NCBI RefSeq assembly: GCF_013409425.1
Contig: NZ_JACCAC010000001.1
Span: 1,364,001 to 1,428,000 of the forward strand
Reading direction: 5' to 3'
DNA length: 64,000 nucleotides
DNA from: Nocardioides perillae
Lineage (GTDB): Bacteria; Actinomycetota; Actinomycetes; Propionibacteriales; Nocardioidaceae
Position numbers and translations under genes: made by a program
Shown here: positions 51,040 to 59,516 of the stretch, piece after piece
Layout of the letters: every line of letters begins with the position of its first letter
Position numbering within the stretch: position 1 is the first letter of the stretch
Notes under the pieces: generated by a model
The model's input: only the letters and a program-made list of their open reading frames with translations
Database searches by the model: none
What the model was told of the DNA's origin: nothing

Positions 51040-52149
51040 TCACGGGCGCCGGGCGAAGACCTCCCCGCCGAGCAGCAGGGAGCGGATGCGCTGCTCGGTG
51101 CGCTCGCGCTCGGCGGCCGCGCGCGCCCGCTCGTCGCGCTCGAGGTGGGCGTCGATGCGCTGGTCGACGCGGGCGCCGAGCGCCGTGCCGATGCCCGCGG
51201 CGGCCGCGCCGCCGGCCGCGGCCCCGCCGACGGCGCCGACCGGCCCGGCCAGGGCGCCCAGCCCGCCGCCCAGCCACGCACCCGCTCCGGTGACCGCGGT
51301 GCTCGTGCCGATCGAGGCGCCCTGCGAGACCACGGCCTGCCACCACGGCTCGCCCGAGGCGACGTCGGTGTGGACCGCCTTGACGTCGAGCACCCGCCCG
51401 ACGACGCCGAGGCCGCGGTGCAGCACGCCCAGCCCGCGGTGGTGCTCCGCCACCCGTGCCGAGGCGCTGGGCGGCAACCGGCGCGCGGCCGCGGCGGCCC
51501 GGACCTCCGCCCACCGGCTCGACAGCACGTCGCGCGCAGCGGCCAGGGACAGCGACCGCGCGCCGAGGCGAGGCGCGGCCGCGGCGACGAGCCCGGCGCT
51601 CCAGCCGCCCACCGTCATCCGGGTGCAGAGCTCCCACAGCTGCGTCCCCTGCTCGTCCACCCGGTGCTCGGCGTCGTCGAGTGCGGCTTCCCACTGGGCA
51701 CGCAGCTCGTCGGCGCGGGCGCGCAGCGCGTCGTGCACGCAGACCAGTCCCGCCTCGCGAGGGGACAGCGCGCCACCGACCGGCACCGCGACGGCCAGCG
51801 GCGAGACCACCGTGCCGGTCACCGGCAGGCCCTGCGCCCGGGCCTGCTCCCGCACCTGCGCCATGCCGTCGAGCACGGTCTCGAGCGTGCCGGCCAGGCC
51901 GTCGAGCAGCCAGCCCAGCTCGCAGGTCGCGCGCGCCGCGCCCTCGGCGCCCACGAGCAGCGTGGCGGTGCGCTCGGCGAACGCCTCGGCCGCCGCCCCG
52001 GACCACTCGGCGAGGGCACCGGCCCGCTCCGCGGCGACCCGGTCGGCCGTGCGGGCCAGGGTCGGCCCGAGCTCGACGAGCAGGTGCTGGGCGGCGTGGC
52101 GCAGCGCAGCGGGCTCGCCCACCACCTCGGTGTCGAACGCTCCGCTCAC
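51040..52149 (-). CDS. WXG100-like protein with glycine-rich membrane-insertion segment
   Basis: 369 aa from ATG. The N-terminal 100 residues are an ESX/WXG100-like helical hairpin (EWSGAAAEAFAERTATLLVG holds a W-x-G-x5-F type turn). The middle is helical (WEAALDDAEHRVDEQGTQLWE). Residues about 285-335 are Gly/Ala/Val-rich with G-x3-G spacing (GAGAWLGGGLGALAGPVGAV) and could span or insert in a membrane, followed by a charged coiled-coil tail. No toxin domain is recognised at the end. The start overlaps the upstream small gene by 4 bases. The pair resembles type VII secretion substrates, but no EccC or mycosin gene is in the window. Confidence 0.7.
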   Translation of the reverse strand: MSGAFDTEVVGEPAALRHAAQHLLVELGPTLARTADRVAAERAGALAEWSGAAAEAFAERTATLLVGAEGAARATCELGWLLDGLAGTLETVLDGMAQVREQARAQGLPVTGTVVSPLAVAVPVGGALSPREAGLVCVHDALRARADELRAQWEAALDDAEHRVDEQGTQLWELCTRMTVGGWSAGLVAAAAPRLGARSLSLAAARDVLSSRWAEVRAAAAARRLPPSASARVAEHHRGLGVLHRGLGVVGRVLDVKAVHTDVASGEPWWQAVVSQGASIGTSTAVTGAGAWLGGGLGALAGPVGAVGGAAAGGAAAAGIGTALGARVDQRIDAHLERDERARAAAERERTEQRIRSLLLGGEVFARRP

Positions 52150-52493
52150 CCGCCGCCCCCCTCCGGCCGCGCGGTCTGAAACTGCGCCACGACGGCCTCC
52201 GCGTCGGTGATGCCGACGTCCTCCCCGGTGAGGTGGACCGCGGTGCCCAGCACGTGGGCCTCGGCGCTGACCCGCGAGGCTGCGTCAGTCGCCGCGGCCA
52301 GGGCGGCGGCGACCACCGACGCGGCGTCGCCCAGGTCGCCGCGGCCGCCGCGCGCCGCGAGGTCGCCGTCGGGGCCGGCGAGCCGGTCGAGCTCGAGGCC
52401 CGCGTCCTCCAGGCCGTGGGCGGCGGAGGCCAGCCGGCTCAGGGGCACCCGCAGCACGCCGGCGCCGTCGGACCCTGCACCACCACTGCTCAC
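52146..52493 (-). CDS. EspC-like small type VII secretion-related protein
   Basis: 115 aa from GTG 52493. A short helical-hairpin protein: LRVPLSRLASAAHGLEDAGL at the N-terminus and a second helix with ASVVAAALAAATDAASRVSA. It resembles the ESX-1 substrate EspC family (small Ala-rich, no signal peptide). The stop overlaps the WXG100-like gene by 4 bases, consistent with a co-secreted heterodimer pair. Function unproven. Confidence 0.6.
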   Translation of the reverse strand: MSSGGAGSDGAGVLRVPLSRLASAAHGLEDAGLELDRLAGPDGDLAARGGRGDLGDAASVVAAALAAATDAASRVSAEAHVLGTAVHLTGEDVGITDAEAVVAQFQTARPEGGGG

Positions 52494-52738
52494 GACCCAC
52501 CCCCGTCCGGTCCCGGCCGACGCCCGGGCGCGTCCACGGCCCTCGCCGCGGCCTCCAGCATCGGGCGCCCCGCCGGCCTCGGCAACGGCCGTCGGCGCCG
52601 CCTGTGGAAGACGCGGCGGCACGACCCGGCCCGGCGCCAGGTGGACCAGACGTCCGCGTGGCGCGGGGGCCGATCGGCGCCGTCGGGCGGCTCCGGTGCC
52701 CCATGCTGGCCGGGACCCCACCCGCGCAGGAGGCCGCC

Positions 52739-53350
52739 GTGACGCTCGAGATGCCCGTCGTCCGGGAGACCCGTGCTGCCCCGCGCCCGACGCGGACCGC
52801 GCCGCAGACCCCGTCGCTGCGCCGCCTCGTCGGCACCCGTGCCGCCCGCGGCCCCCGCGGGGCCGCCGCCTCCCAGGCTCGGCTGCTGGCCACCGTCGAC
52901 CGCGTCGAGGCGCGCCTCGAGGCCGCCAGCCGCAGCGAGCGGCTCGGCCCGCTCGACCCCGCTCAGCGCGACGCGCTGGCCGGGGCCGTCGCAGCCGACC
53001 GGGTCGTGCTGACCGCGCTGCGCGCGCAGGTGTGCGCCGCGGCGACCGCCGACGAGCTCAGCGCCGCGCGCCGCGCGGTGCGGACGCTGCGCGGCGACGA
53101 CCACCGTACGCTGCTGCGCACGGCCGTGGCGGCCCGCCGCCTCACCGCGTGGGCCGGCGAGGTCGCCGAGCTGCACGCAGACGACCCCCAGGCGCTCGCG
53201 CTGCTCGCGCAGGCGCTGGACGAGGCCGCAGATGCGCTCGCCGCCGCCTCGCGCCTCGGCGTGACCAGCACCCGTGCCGAGGCCGCCGCCGTGCGCCGCC
53301 GCCTCGCCGCCGCTGTCGACCAGGTCTGGGTGCTGCACGAGGGGCAGTGA
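52739..53350 (+). CDS. Helical alanine/arginine-rich protein, unknown function
   Basis: 203 aa from GTG 52739, which has AGGAGG 5 bases upstream; an ATG 12 codons earlier lacks a ribosome site. A basic, Pro-rich first 45 residues is followed by long Ala/Arg/Glu/Leu helices without membrane segments. No known domain. Codon use and the hairpin terminator downstream support a real gene. It is divergent from the EspC/WXG100-like pair. Confidence 0.62.
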   Translation: MTLEMPVVRETRAAPRPTRTAPQTPSLRRLVGTRAARGPRGAAASQARLLATVDRVEARLEAASRSERLGPLDPAQRDALAGAVAADRVVLTALRAQVCAAATADELSAARRAVRTLRGDDHRTLLRTAVAARRLTAWAGEVAELHADDPQALALLAQALDEAADALAAASRLGVTSTRAEAAAVRRRLAAAVDQVWVLHEGQ

Positions 53351-53366
53351 CCCCGGCACCACGACG

Positions 53367-53399
53367 GAGGGCCCGGAGCGCGACGCGCTCCGGGCCCTC
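53367..53399. terminator. Strong bidirectional hairpin terminator
   Basis: GAGGGCCCGGAGCG (53367-53380) pairs exactly with CGCTCCGGGCCCTC (53386-53399) around CGACG. It lies between two convergent genes, 16 bases after one stop and 15 bases before the other. Confidence 0.8.
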
Positions 53400-53414
53400 G
53401 TGGTGTGCAGCAGG

Positions 53415-56396
53415 TCAGCGCACCCGCACGCGGGTGCGGGCCCAGCTGCCCTTGGTGTCGCCGTCGCCGGGGAAGCGGACGGCGATGCGGTGCACGCCGC
53501 GCTCGAGGCGCACCGTGAACGACTCGACCCCGCGGTCGGCCTCGTCGATCCGGACGCGGCGCAGCAGCTCACCGTCGTCGAACACGTTGACCGTGCCCAC
53601 GCCCGCGCGCGGCGGCACGCGGTAGGTCACCGTGATCCGCACCGGGCCCTCGCCGCGACGCACCTGACCGGCGCGGTCGGCGCGGACGCGGACCTTCGAC
53701 GCGGCACGCGGCGCCTGGACCCCTCGCGCCTCCGGGCCGGCCCACAGGAGGGCGGTGCCGGCCTGGCTGAGCATGCCCTTCGGGTGGGTGCGGAAGAAGA
53801 CCGAGGTGCCGAAGACGAACGCCTTCGCGCCGGTCTCCTCGTCGACGCCCGACACCGCGGCCGCCTTGCCTGCCGCGGCCTGCGGGCCGCCGGCGCCGTC
53901 GGTGGCGCCGTCGTTCGGCAGCCAGTGACCGGCGAGGAACGGGTCCTCGGCGTCGTACGACTGCTCGGCCGTCGTTCCCTCGCCGAGGCCGTCGAACCAG
54001 GTCGCGGGGTAGATGAAGGAGCGGTCCTGCGGGAAGTCGCCGAGCACGCCGGCGGCCGGGGTGTCGACCGCGACGATGCCGTTGCCGTCGCGACGGCCCG
54101 TGACGGCCGTGCCGCTGACCAGCCCGAACGACGCAGCGGAGGCGAAGGCGCCGGCGCCGCGGCCGGTGATCGCACCGCCCTCGTCGAGCCACTCCTGCAC
54201 AGCCGTGCGCGCGGCCGAGCCCTCGGCCGGGGCGAAGGTGCCGCCCACCCAGATGACGTCCACCCCGTCGAGCGTCGCCGCGTCCACGGTGGCCGGGTCG
54301 AGCCGCACCAGGTCGTCGAAGCCGAGCTCGGTGAGCGAGAGCAGGTCGTCCTGCGTGCCGGTCCACCCGATCCGCAGGTCGCGCAGGCCCTTGGTGGACT
54401 CGTCGCGCAGCGCCGCGGTCTCGCGGCCGGTCGCCGGTCGGAAGTCCACGCCGTACGTCGTGGCGAGCTCGCGTGCCTTCGCGGTCGCGCGCGGCGCGAC
54501 GACGGCGGTGCCGTCCTCCAGGAGCGAGACGGCGATGCCCTCCTCCAGCAGCGCGTTGAGCGCCTGGAAGTCGGGCAGGCCCGCGACCGGGAAGGCGAGG
54601 TGGCGCTGCTGGCGCGGCGCCGTGCCGGGGCGCACGGTCGTGACCGGCGTCGTCGGGCCGACCGGCTCGACGTCGGAGGTCGAGCCGACCTTCGCGACGT
54701 CGGCGCCCCACAGCTCGGCAAGCGACCAGGCCGAGATGTCGTACATCGTCGGCACCTTGTCGGAGATGTCGTCGCCGAGGTCGAGCAGCGCGTTGGCCAG
54801 GCCGCGCTTGGCCTGGTGCATGTCGACGACGTAGGAGCCGGCGGGGTAGGTCGTGCCGCCGACGGTCGTCGCGCGGTCGAGCGTGCCGACCTCGACCTCG
54901 TGGAAGAGCAGCTGCTCGACCAGGGCGCGGGCGTCGGAGTCGCTGCGCTGGCCGCCGCCGACCGGGATGACGTAGGCCCGCGGCAGCACCACGGGCTCCT
55001 GGTCGTCGGCCTCGTCCCAGTGCTCCTTCCACTGGGTCGGTCCCTCGGTGACCCTGTTGATGTTCTCGGTCGTGAGCGAGACCTTCGGCTCGCCCGCCGC
55101 GCCGCGGCGGAACACCTCGATCTGGTTCTGCACCATCTCGCGGGCGTTGGCGGGGACGGCCATGTAGCCGAGCATCGACTTCATGGTCTCGTAGGCGACC
55201 TCGGTGTTGATGGGCGCGGTCACGGCGGTCTGACGCGTGCCGGTGCGCGGCAGCGGGAGCTCGACGGTGGCCGACGCGGCGCCGTAGTAGGCGGCGTACT
55301 GCGCGGTGAAGATCGGCGGGAAGTCGTCCCAGCCCGACGGGGTGTCGCGGTAGGGGATCTTGATCTTGCCGTTGTTGACAAGGGTCGTCCCGGTCGGCGA
55401 GGCCGGGTCGTAGTAGGTGTTGCCGCTGATGTTCGCGGCGGTGACGTCCTGCTCGACCTTCAGCGCGAGCGCGTAGTTGTGCGGCAGGTAGACGTCGTAC
55501 TCGTAGTTGGAGCCGTGCGGCGGGCCGCAGGGCTCCACCTGCAGCACGCGGGTGTAGCCGTGGAAGTCGGCGGCGTAGACGGCCTGGATCGCCTGGGCGA
55601 CCCGCACGAAGGACTTCGTCTCCGGCGTCTGGTTGGTGATGACGTCGCGGTTGGGATCGAGGCCGAGCGCGGTGGCCCGGTTGCCGAGGGTGCGGCCGTC
55701 GGGGTTGAGCGTGGGCGAGAAGTAGAGGCGCGTCGTGCGCAGCATGTCGAGGACAGCCGGGTCGGTCGAGGTGGCGAGCTCCTCGATGTACTGCATCGCG
55801 GCGTCGGTGCCCTCCCACTCGTTGCCGTGGATGTTGTTGCTGATCCACACCGGCGTCTTGTAGCCGGCCGCCAGCGCCTCGTCGCCCGCCGCGGCGGCCG
55901 GGTCGGCCTTGATCTGCTCGCGCCAGGCAGTCTGCTGGGCGGTCTCGGCCGTGGTCTCCGGCGCGGTGACGGTGACGAGGTAGAGGTCGCGGCCCTGGGT
56001 GGACTGGCCGACGACCTGCACGGAGACGCGGTCGCTGGCGGCCATCAGCTCCTGGAGCTTCGGGGCGATGTCGGAGAAGCGGATCGTGCTGCTCTCGGCG
56101 GCGGCGTCGGGCTCCTGGTCCTCGTAGACGCGCAGCGTCGGCTCGGTGGGGTAGGAGGTGGGCATCTCGACCGGGTCGCCGGCGACCGGCGCGGCCGCGG
56201 CGCGGCGGGCGACGTCGGCGCGCGACTCGGCGCCGGGGGCGGTGCGGGCCGTGGCCGGGCCGCGGCCCTGGTCGGCGGCGGCGGGGCGGGCGGAGGGACC
56301 ACCGGGCTCGGCGGTGGCGCTGCCGGGGCTGACCAGGACCGTCGTGGCGGCGAGCGCCAGGCTGGTCAGGACGATCCCCGAGGACTTCTTCGTCAC
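53415..56396 (-). CDS. Secreted M14 family zinc carboxypeptidase-like metalloprotease
   Basis: 993 aa from GTG 56396. Sec signal peptide (KKSSGIVLTSLALAATTVLV, then Ala-rich cleavage region). The M14 domain occupies about 75-430: zinc ligands in NNIHGNEWEGTDA (His190, Glu193) and ADFHGYTRV (His about 277), substrate Arg and Asn in SPTLNPDGRTLGNRA, and the catalytic Glu in ASATVELPLPRTG (about 379). A glutamine amidotransferase-like domain (about 620-850) and a C-terminal beta domain (about 890-993) are attached, probably non-catalytic. It likely digests peptides outside the cell. Longer than most M14 enzymes owing to the C-terminal domains. Confidence 0.88.
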   Translation of the reverse strand: MTKKSSGIVLTSLALAATTVLVSPGSATAEPGGPSARPAAADQGRGPATARTAPGAESRADVARRAAAAPVAGDPVEMPTSYPTEPTLRVYEDQEPDAAAESSTIRFSDIAPKLQELMAASDRVSVQVVGQSTQGRDLYLVTVTAPETTAETAQQTAWREQIKADPAAAAGDEALAAGYKTPVWISNNIHGNEWEGTDAAMQYIEELATSTDPAVLDMLRTTRLYFSPTLNPDGRTLGNRATALGLDPNRDVITNQTPETKSFVRVAQAIQAVYAADFHGYTRVLQVEPCGPPHGSNYEYDVYLPHNYALALKVEQDVTAANISGNTYYDPASPTGTTLVNNGKIKIPYRDTPSGWDDFPPIFTAQYAAYYGAASATVELPLPRTGTRQTAVTAPINTEVAYETMKSMLGYMAVPANAREMVQNQIEVFRRGAAGEPKVSLTTENINRVTEGPTQWKEHWDEADDQEPVVLPRAYVIPVGGGQRSDSDARALVEQLLFHEVEVGTLDRATTVGGTTYPAGSYVVDMHQAKRGLANALLDLGDDISDKVPTMYDISAWSLAELWGADVAKVGSTSDVEPVGPTTPVTTVRPGTAPRQQRHLAFPVAGLPDFQALNALLEEGIAVSLLEDGTAVVAPRATAKARELATTYGVDFRPATGRETAALRDESTKGLRDLRIGWTGTQDDLLSLTELGFDDLVRLDPATVDAATLDGVDVIWVGGTFAPAEGSAARTAVQEWLDEGGAITGRGAGAFASAASFGLVSGTAVTGRRDGNGIVAVDTPAAGVLGDFPQDRSFIYPATWFDGLGEGTTAEQSYDAEDPFLAGHWLPNDGATDGAGGPQAAAGKAAAVSGVDEETGAKAFVFGTSVFFRTHPKGMLSQAGTALLWAGPEARGVQAPRAASKVRVRADRAGQVRRGEGPVRITVTYRVPPRAGVGTVNVFDDGELLRRVRIDEADRGVESFTVRLERGVHRIAVRFPGDGDTKGSWARTRVRVR

Positions 56397-56572
56397 GTGC
56401 TGCTCGATTCTCTCGGTGCGGGAGGACCCGTCCCTGTGCCGCGGGTCACAGCGCGAGGGGAGGGGGGCGCCAGGATGTCCCACCCCGGCCCGCTTGCCCA
56501 GGGCTCGGCGGCCACCGTCCGCGGTCGTGACCTTCTCGTGACCTTCCGGCGCAGCGGGCGGGTCCGCGCTGC

Positions 56573-58369
56573 TCAGACCTCGTCGCCCGCGAGCCGCTCG
56601 AGGCGGGTGCGCAGCAGGTCAGTGCGGTGCGCGTTGCCGTGCAGCGCGACGTACTGCTCGCCGAAGATCGCGAGGAGCGCGTCGTCGAGGCGGCGCACGG
56701 CGCCGGCGGGGTAGCGGTAGCCCATGCGCGCGATCAGCGCCCCGGTGTCGACCGAGGCGAGCAGCGCCGCCAGCTCGTCGAGGCTCGTGATGCCGAGCTC
56801 GAGGAGGAGTCCCGCGATCCAGGAGTAGTGGTCGCTGCGCGACCAGCCGGCGTCGGCGTACTGCGCGGAGAGGAAGGAGGCGAGCTCCTGGCCGCTGATG
56901 CGGGGGTCGGCCGGGTCGGCGCCCGAGCCGTCGAGGCCGGAGGTCTCGCTGCCCGCGACGCGTAGCCGCTCGCGGATCGCGGAGAACTCGCGGTCGGCGA
57001 GCTCGAGCAGGCCGGCGGCGAGGGTGAAGCGGCGGTCGAGGTCGCTCACGTGCTCGTCGGGGATCGTGCCCTTGTAGCGGATGTCGTGCTCGAACTCGGC
57101 CCACGCGTGCTGCAGCACCGTGCGCACCTGCACGCTGGCGGCGTGGTCCCCGAGCCCGTCGGGGTCGTCGCGCGCCGTGCGCACCAGCAGGTGGCGCGAG
57201 GCGTAGCCGAAGCGGCCCTGGCTCGCGGTCTCCTCGCCGAGGTCGCGGTCGTCGATGACGACGAGCTGGTCGGCGAAGAGCTGGGCGACCGCCGCGACGT
57301 CGCTGTGCACGTAGGTGATGACGCGCACGCCGATCTGGTCGGTGATGCCGACGAGCGGGTCGTCGTAGGCCGGGCGGCCGTCGACCTCGCGCACTGCCTT
57401 CGCCGCGAAGCTCGCGACGCTCTTCGTGCGTCCGGTGACGGTGAGGTAGTTGATGCCGGCCTCGTCGAGCAGCGACTCGATCGCGGCGGTCCAGCGCCGG
57501 GTGGGCTCGACGAGGGTCGGCTGCAGCGCGGCGTACTGCCGCACGGCGCGCGCGACCGGCTCCGCGACCCGGGCCGGTGCCGCCGCCCGGGCCTCCGCCG
57601 CCGCGCGCTCCTCGGCCACGACCGGTGGCAGCAGAGCCGGCAGCGTGGGGGTCACGATGTAGCCCGTCGCGCCGTCGCCGTAGATCGTCGTCTCCAGCGG
57701 CCGCCGGGTCGCGAAGAGCGCGACGTAGGCGCACACCACCGCGTCGACCTGGTCCTCGGTGCGGCGCAGCGCGGCCTTCGTCGCGGCCGTGGCGACCTCG
57801 TCGCGCAAGGCGTGCCACGGGCCGGCGTGGCGCAGGTGCAGCGGTGTCGCAGCGGTCTCGAGCGACTCGAGCAGCTCGACGAGGCGCAGCAGCTCGGCGC
57901 GCAGGTCGGCGAGGGCGCGGCCGGGCTTGGCCTTGTACTTCAGCGTGCGGGGGAGGTCGAAGAGCGCGACCGTCGCGGGGTGGGGGTAGACCTCGATCGC
58001 GCGGCGCCCCGAGGCCGAGACCGGGTCGATGTCGAGGCCCAGCCGCGCCGCGAGCCGGGCGCCGCGCGGGGTCTCGCGGAACTCCGGCTTGCCCCGGTTG
58101 GCCGGGTGGGCGCCCGCCTCGTAGGCGCGGAAGTCGCGGTTCAGCTCGGCCTCGCACGGCCGGTTGCCCGTCTCGTTGACCACGATGAGCGGGGCGTCGA
58201 CGGCCACCAGGCAGTCGCCGCGGGTGAAGGGCTCGAGTGCCGCGACGACGGTGTCGTCGGTGGTCGCCGCCGAGACGTGCAGCAGCCGGCCGTGCTCGTC
58301 GAGGACCGCGAGCCCCGACGGCGCACGCTCCCCCCACGCGAGGTCGATCCCGACGAAGTGCACGGGCAC
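56573..58369 (-). CDS. DUF429-RelA/SpoT synthetase domain fusion
   Basis: 598 aa from GTG 58369 (GCAGGAT upstream). Residues 1-270 are DUF429 (HFVGIDLAWGERAPSGLAVL, VAVDAPLIVVNETGNRPCE, YPHPATVALFDLPRTLKYK), a predicted RNase H-fold nuclease-like domain with Asp residues intact. Residues about 300-450 are a (p)ppGpp synthetase-type domain: TGRTKSVASFAAKA, ITDQIGVRVITY (about 340-351), GYASRHLL (about 387) and ASVQVRTVLQHAWAEFEHDI with YK. The Glu before VQVRT, which is catalytic in synthetases, is Ser412 here. A helical C-terminal domain follows (about 470-598). It could be a nucleotide sensor, an RNA pyrophosphorylating toxin relative, or an altered synthetase. Confidence 0.82.
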   Translation of the reverse strand: MPVHFVGIDLAWGERAPSGLAVLDEHGRLLHVSAATTDDTVVAALEPFTRGDCLVAVDAPLIVVNETGNRPCEAELNRDFRAYEAGAHPANRGKPEFRETPRGARLAARLGLDIDPVSASGRRAIEVYPHPATVALFDLPRTLKYKAKPGRALADLRAELLRLVELLESLETAATPLHLRHAGPWHALRDEVATAATKAALRRTEDQVDAVVCAYVALFATRRPLETTIYGDGATGYIVTPTLPALLPPVVAEERAAAEARAAAPARVAEPVARAVRQYAALQPTLVEPTRRWTAAIESLLDEAGINYLTVTGRTKSVASFAAKAVREVDGRPAYDDPLVGITDQIGVRVITYVHSDVAAVAQLFADQLVVIDDRDLGEETASQGRFGYASRHLLVRTARDDPDGLGDHAASVQVRTVLQHAWAEFEHDIRYKGTIPDEHVSDLDRRFTLAAGLLELADREFSAIRERLRVAGSETSGLDGSGADPADPRISGQELASFLSAQYADAGWSRSDHYSWIAGLLLELGITSLDELAALLASVDTGALIARMGYRYPAGAVRRLDDALLAIFGEQYVALHGNAHRTDLLRTRLERLAGDEV

Positions 58370-58419
58370 ATCCTGCCCGTCACCCGTGCGGGTGGGGGGG
58401 TGCTGCCTACGCTCGAGGC

Positions 58420-59484
58420 ATGCCGCGCCGCGTCCGCACCCTGCTGGGCGCCGCGGTCGTGGCCGTCGTGCTGGCCGTGGGCTTCGTCGCCGTCGACCGC
58501 CGCCCAGCGCTCGACGTGCCGGTGGGCGGCCCCGTCGCCGCTCCCGGGACGCTGGTGTGGGCCAGCGGCACCCGGCTGCAGGTCGGGGACACGGCGTACG
58601 ACCTCGACGAGGCGCCCGACGAGCTCGTCGCCACCCGTGGCGGCCTCTACTACCTGGCCGGGTCCACCCTGCACCACTACGCCGACGGCGCCTTCCGCGA
58701 GGTGGGCGAGGTCGGCGCACGGGCGTCGCTGGTGACGTCGGCCGACGGCCGCTGGCTCGGCTTCGTCGACGCCGAGCGCGGCCCGCTGTCGCTGCGCAGC
58801 GGGCGGGTCGCCGAGTTCACGGTCGTCGACACCACCACCGGGGAGGTCGTCGCGCGCGACGCCACCGGCAACGGGGCGCGGGGCCAGGACCTCGACGCGC
58901 TGTACGCCGAGCGGCCGCCCTACCTGCTCGGCTTCGAGGACGGCGCGGCGCTGGTGCAGCCGGCGCTGGGCCCGCCGCGGGCGCTCGACCTCGCCACCGG
59001 GGAGGGGCGCGACCTCACCGACGCGGTCGTGCCCTCGCCGCCGGGTCCCGGTGGCCTGCCCGGCCGCGTGGTCGCCGCCGGCGACCTGACGCGCTTCGAG
59101 CGCGACGACGGGGCCGGTGGCCGCAGCGGCATCGGCTCGCCCGACGGGCGCCGCGCCGCGTGGGTGGGGGAGGACGTGGGCGGCCAGGCGCTGGTCTTCG
59201 TGCTGGAGTTCAGCGAGGGCCGCGACCTGCCACGCGGGCTGACGCTGCCGCGGGGCCGCTTCTTCCTGCGCGGCTGGCTCGACGACACCGCCCTCGTCGG
59301 GTCGGTGAGCCGGCCCGGCGGCGACGGTGGCGTCGAGCAGCTCGTGCGCTGCGACGTGGTCGCGGGTCGCTGCGCGGCGGTGCCCGGCGGGCGGGCCGCC
59401 GCGCCGGTGCTCGTCGCGCCGGTGCCGTCGTCGGCGTCGGCGCCGGTGCCCGCGCCCGTGACCACGACCACTGCCAGTCGTTGA
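58420..59484 (+). CDS. Membrane-anchored beta-propeller-like protein, unknown function
   Basis: 354 aa from ATG. One N-terminal membrane helix (RTLLGAAVVAVVLAVGFVAV), then an extracytoplasmic part with repeated short strands and turns (GTLVWASGTRLQVGDTAYDL, GGLYYLAGSTLHHYADGAF, SLVTSADGRWLGFVDAE, IGSPDGRRAAWV), the pattern of WD40/TolB-like blades. A single Cys pair near the end (RCDVVAGRCAAV) may form a disulfide. The C-terminus is Ala/Pro/Thr-rich. Divergent from the DUF429 fusion with 50 bases between, and 32 bases before the secreted hydrolase gene. Confidence 0.7.
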   Translation: MPRRVRTLLGAAVVAVVLAVGFVAVDRRPALDVPVGGPVAAPGTLVWASGTRLQVGDTAYDLDEAPDELVATRGGLYYLAGSTLHHYADGAFREVGEVGARASLVTSADGRWLGFVDAERGPLSLRSGRVAEFTVVDTTTGEVVARDATGNGARGQDLDALYAERPPYLLGFEDGAALVQPALGPPRALDLATGEGRDLTDAVVPSPPGPGGLPGRVVAAGDLTRFERDDGAGGRSGIGSPDGRRAAWVGEDVGGQALVFVLEFSEGRDLPRGLTLPRGRFFLRGWLDDTALVGSVSRPGGDGGVEQLVRCDVVAGRCAAVPGGRAAAPVLVAPVPSSASAPVPAPVTTTTASR

Positions 59485-59516
59485 ACCTGCGTCCAACAGA
59501 CCTCGGGAGGTCCGCC

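Noticed and set aside
53274-56714. 1146-codon plus-strand frame
   Set aside because: It lies opposite the M14 peptidase gene with its zinc motifs and is a shadow of its codon bias.
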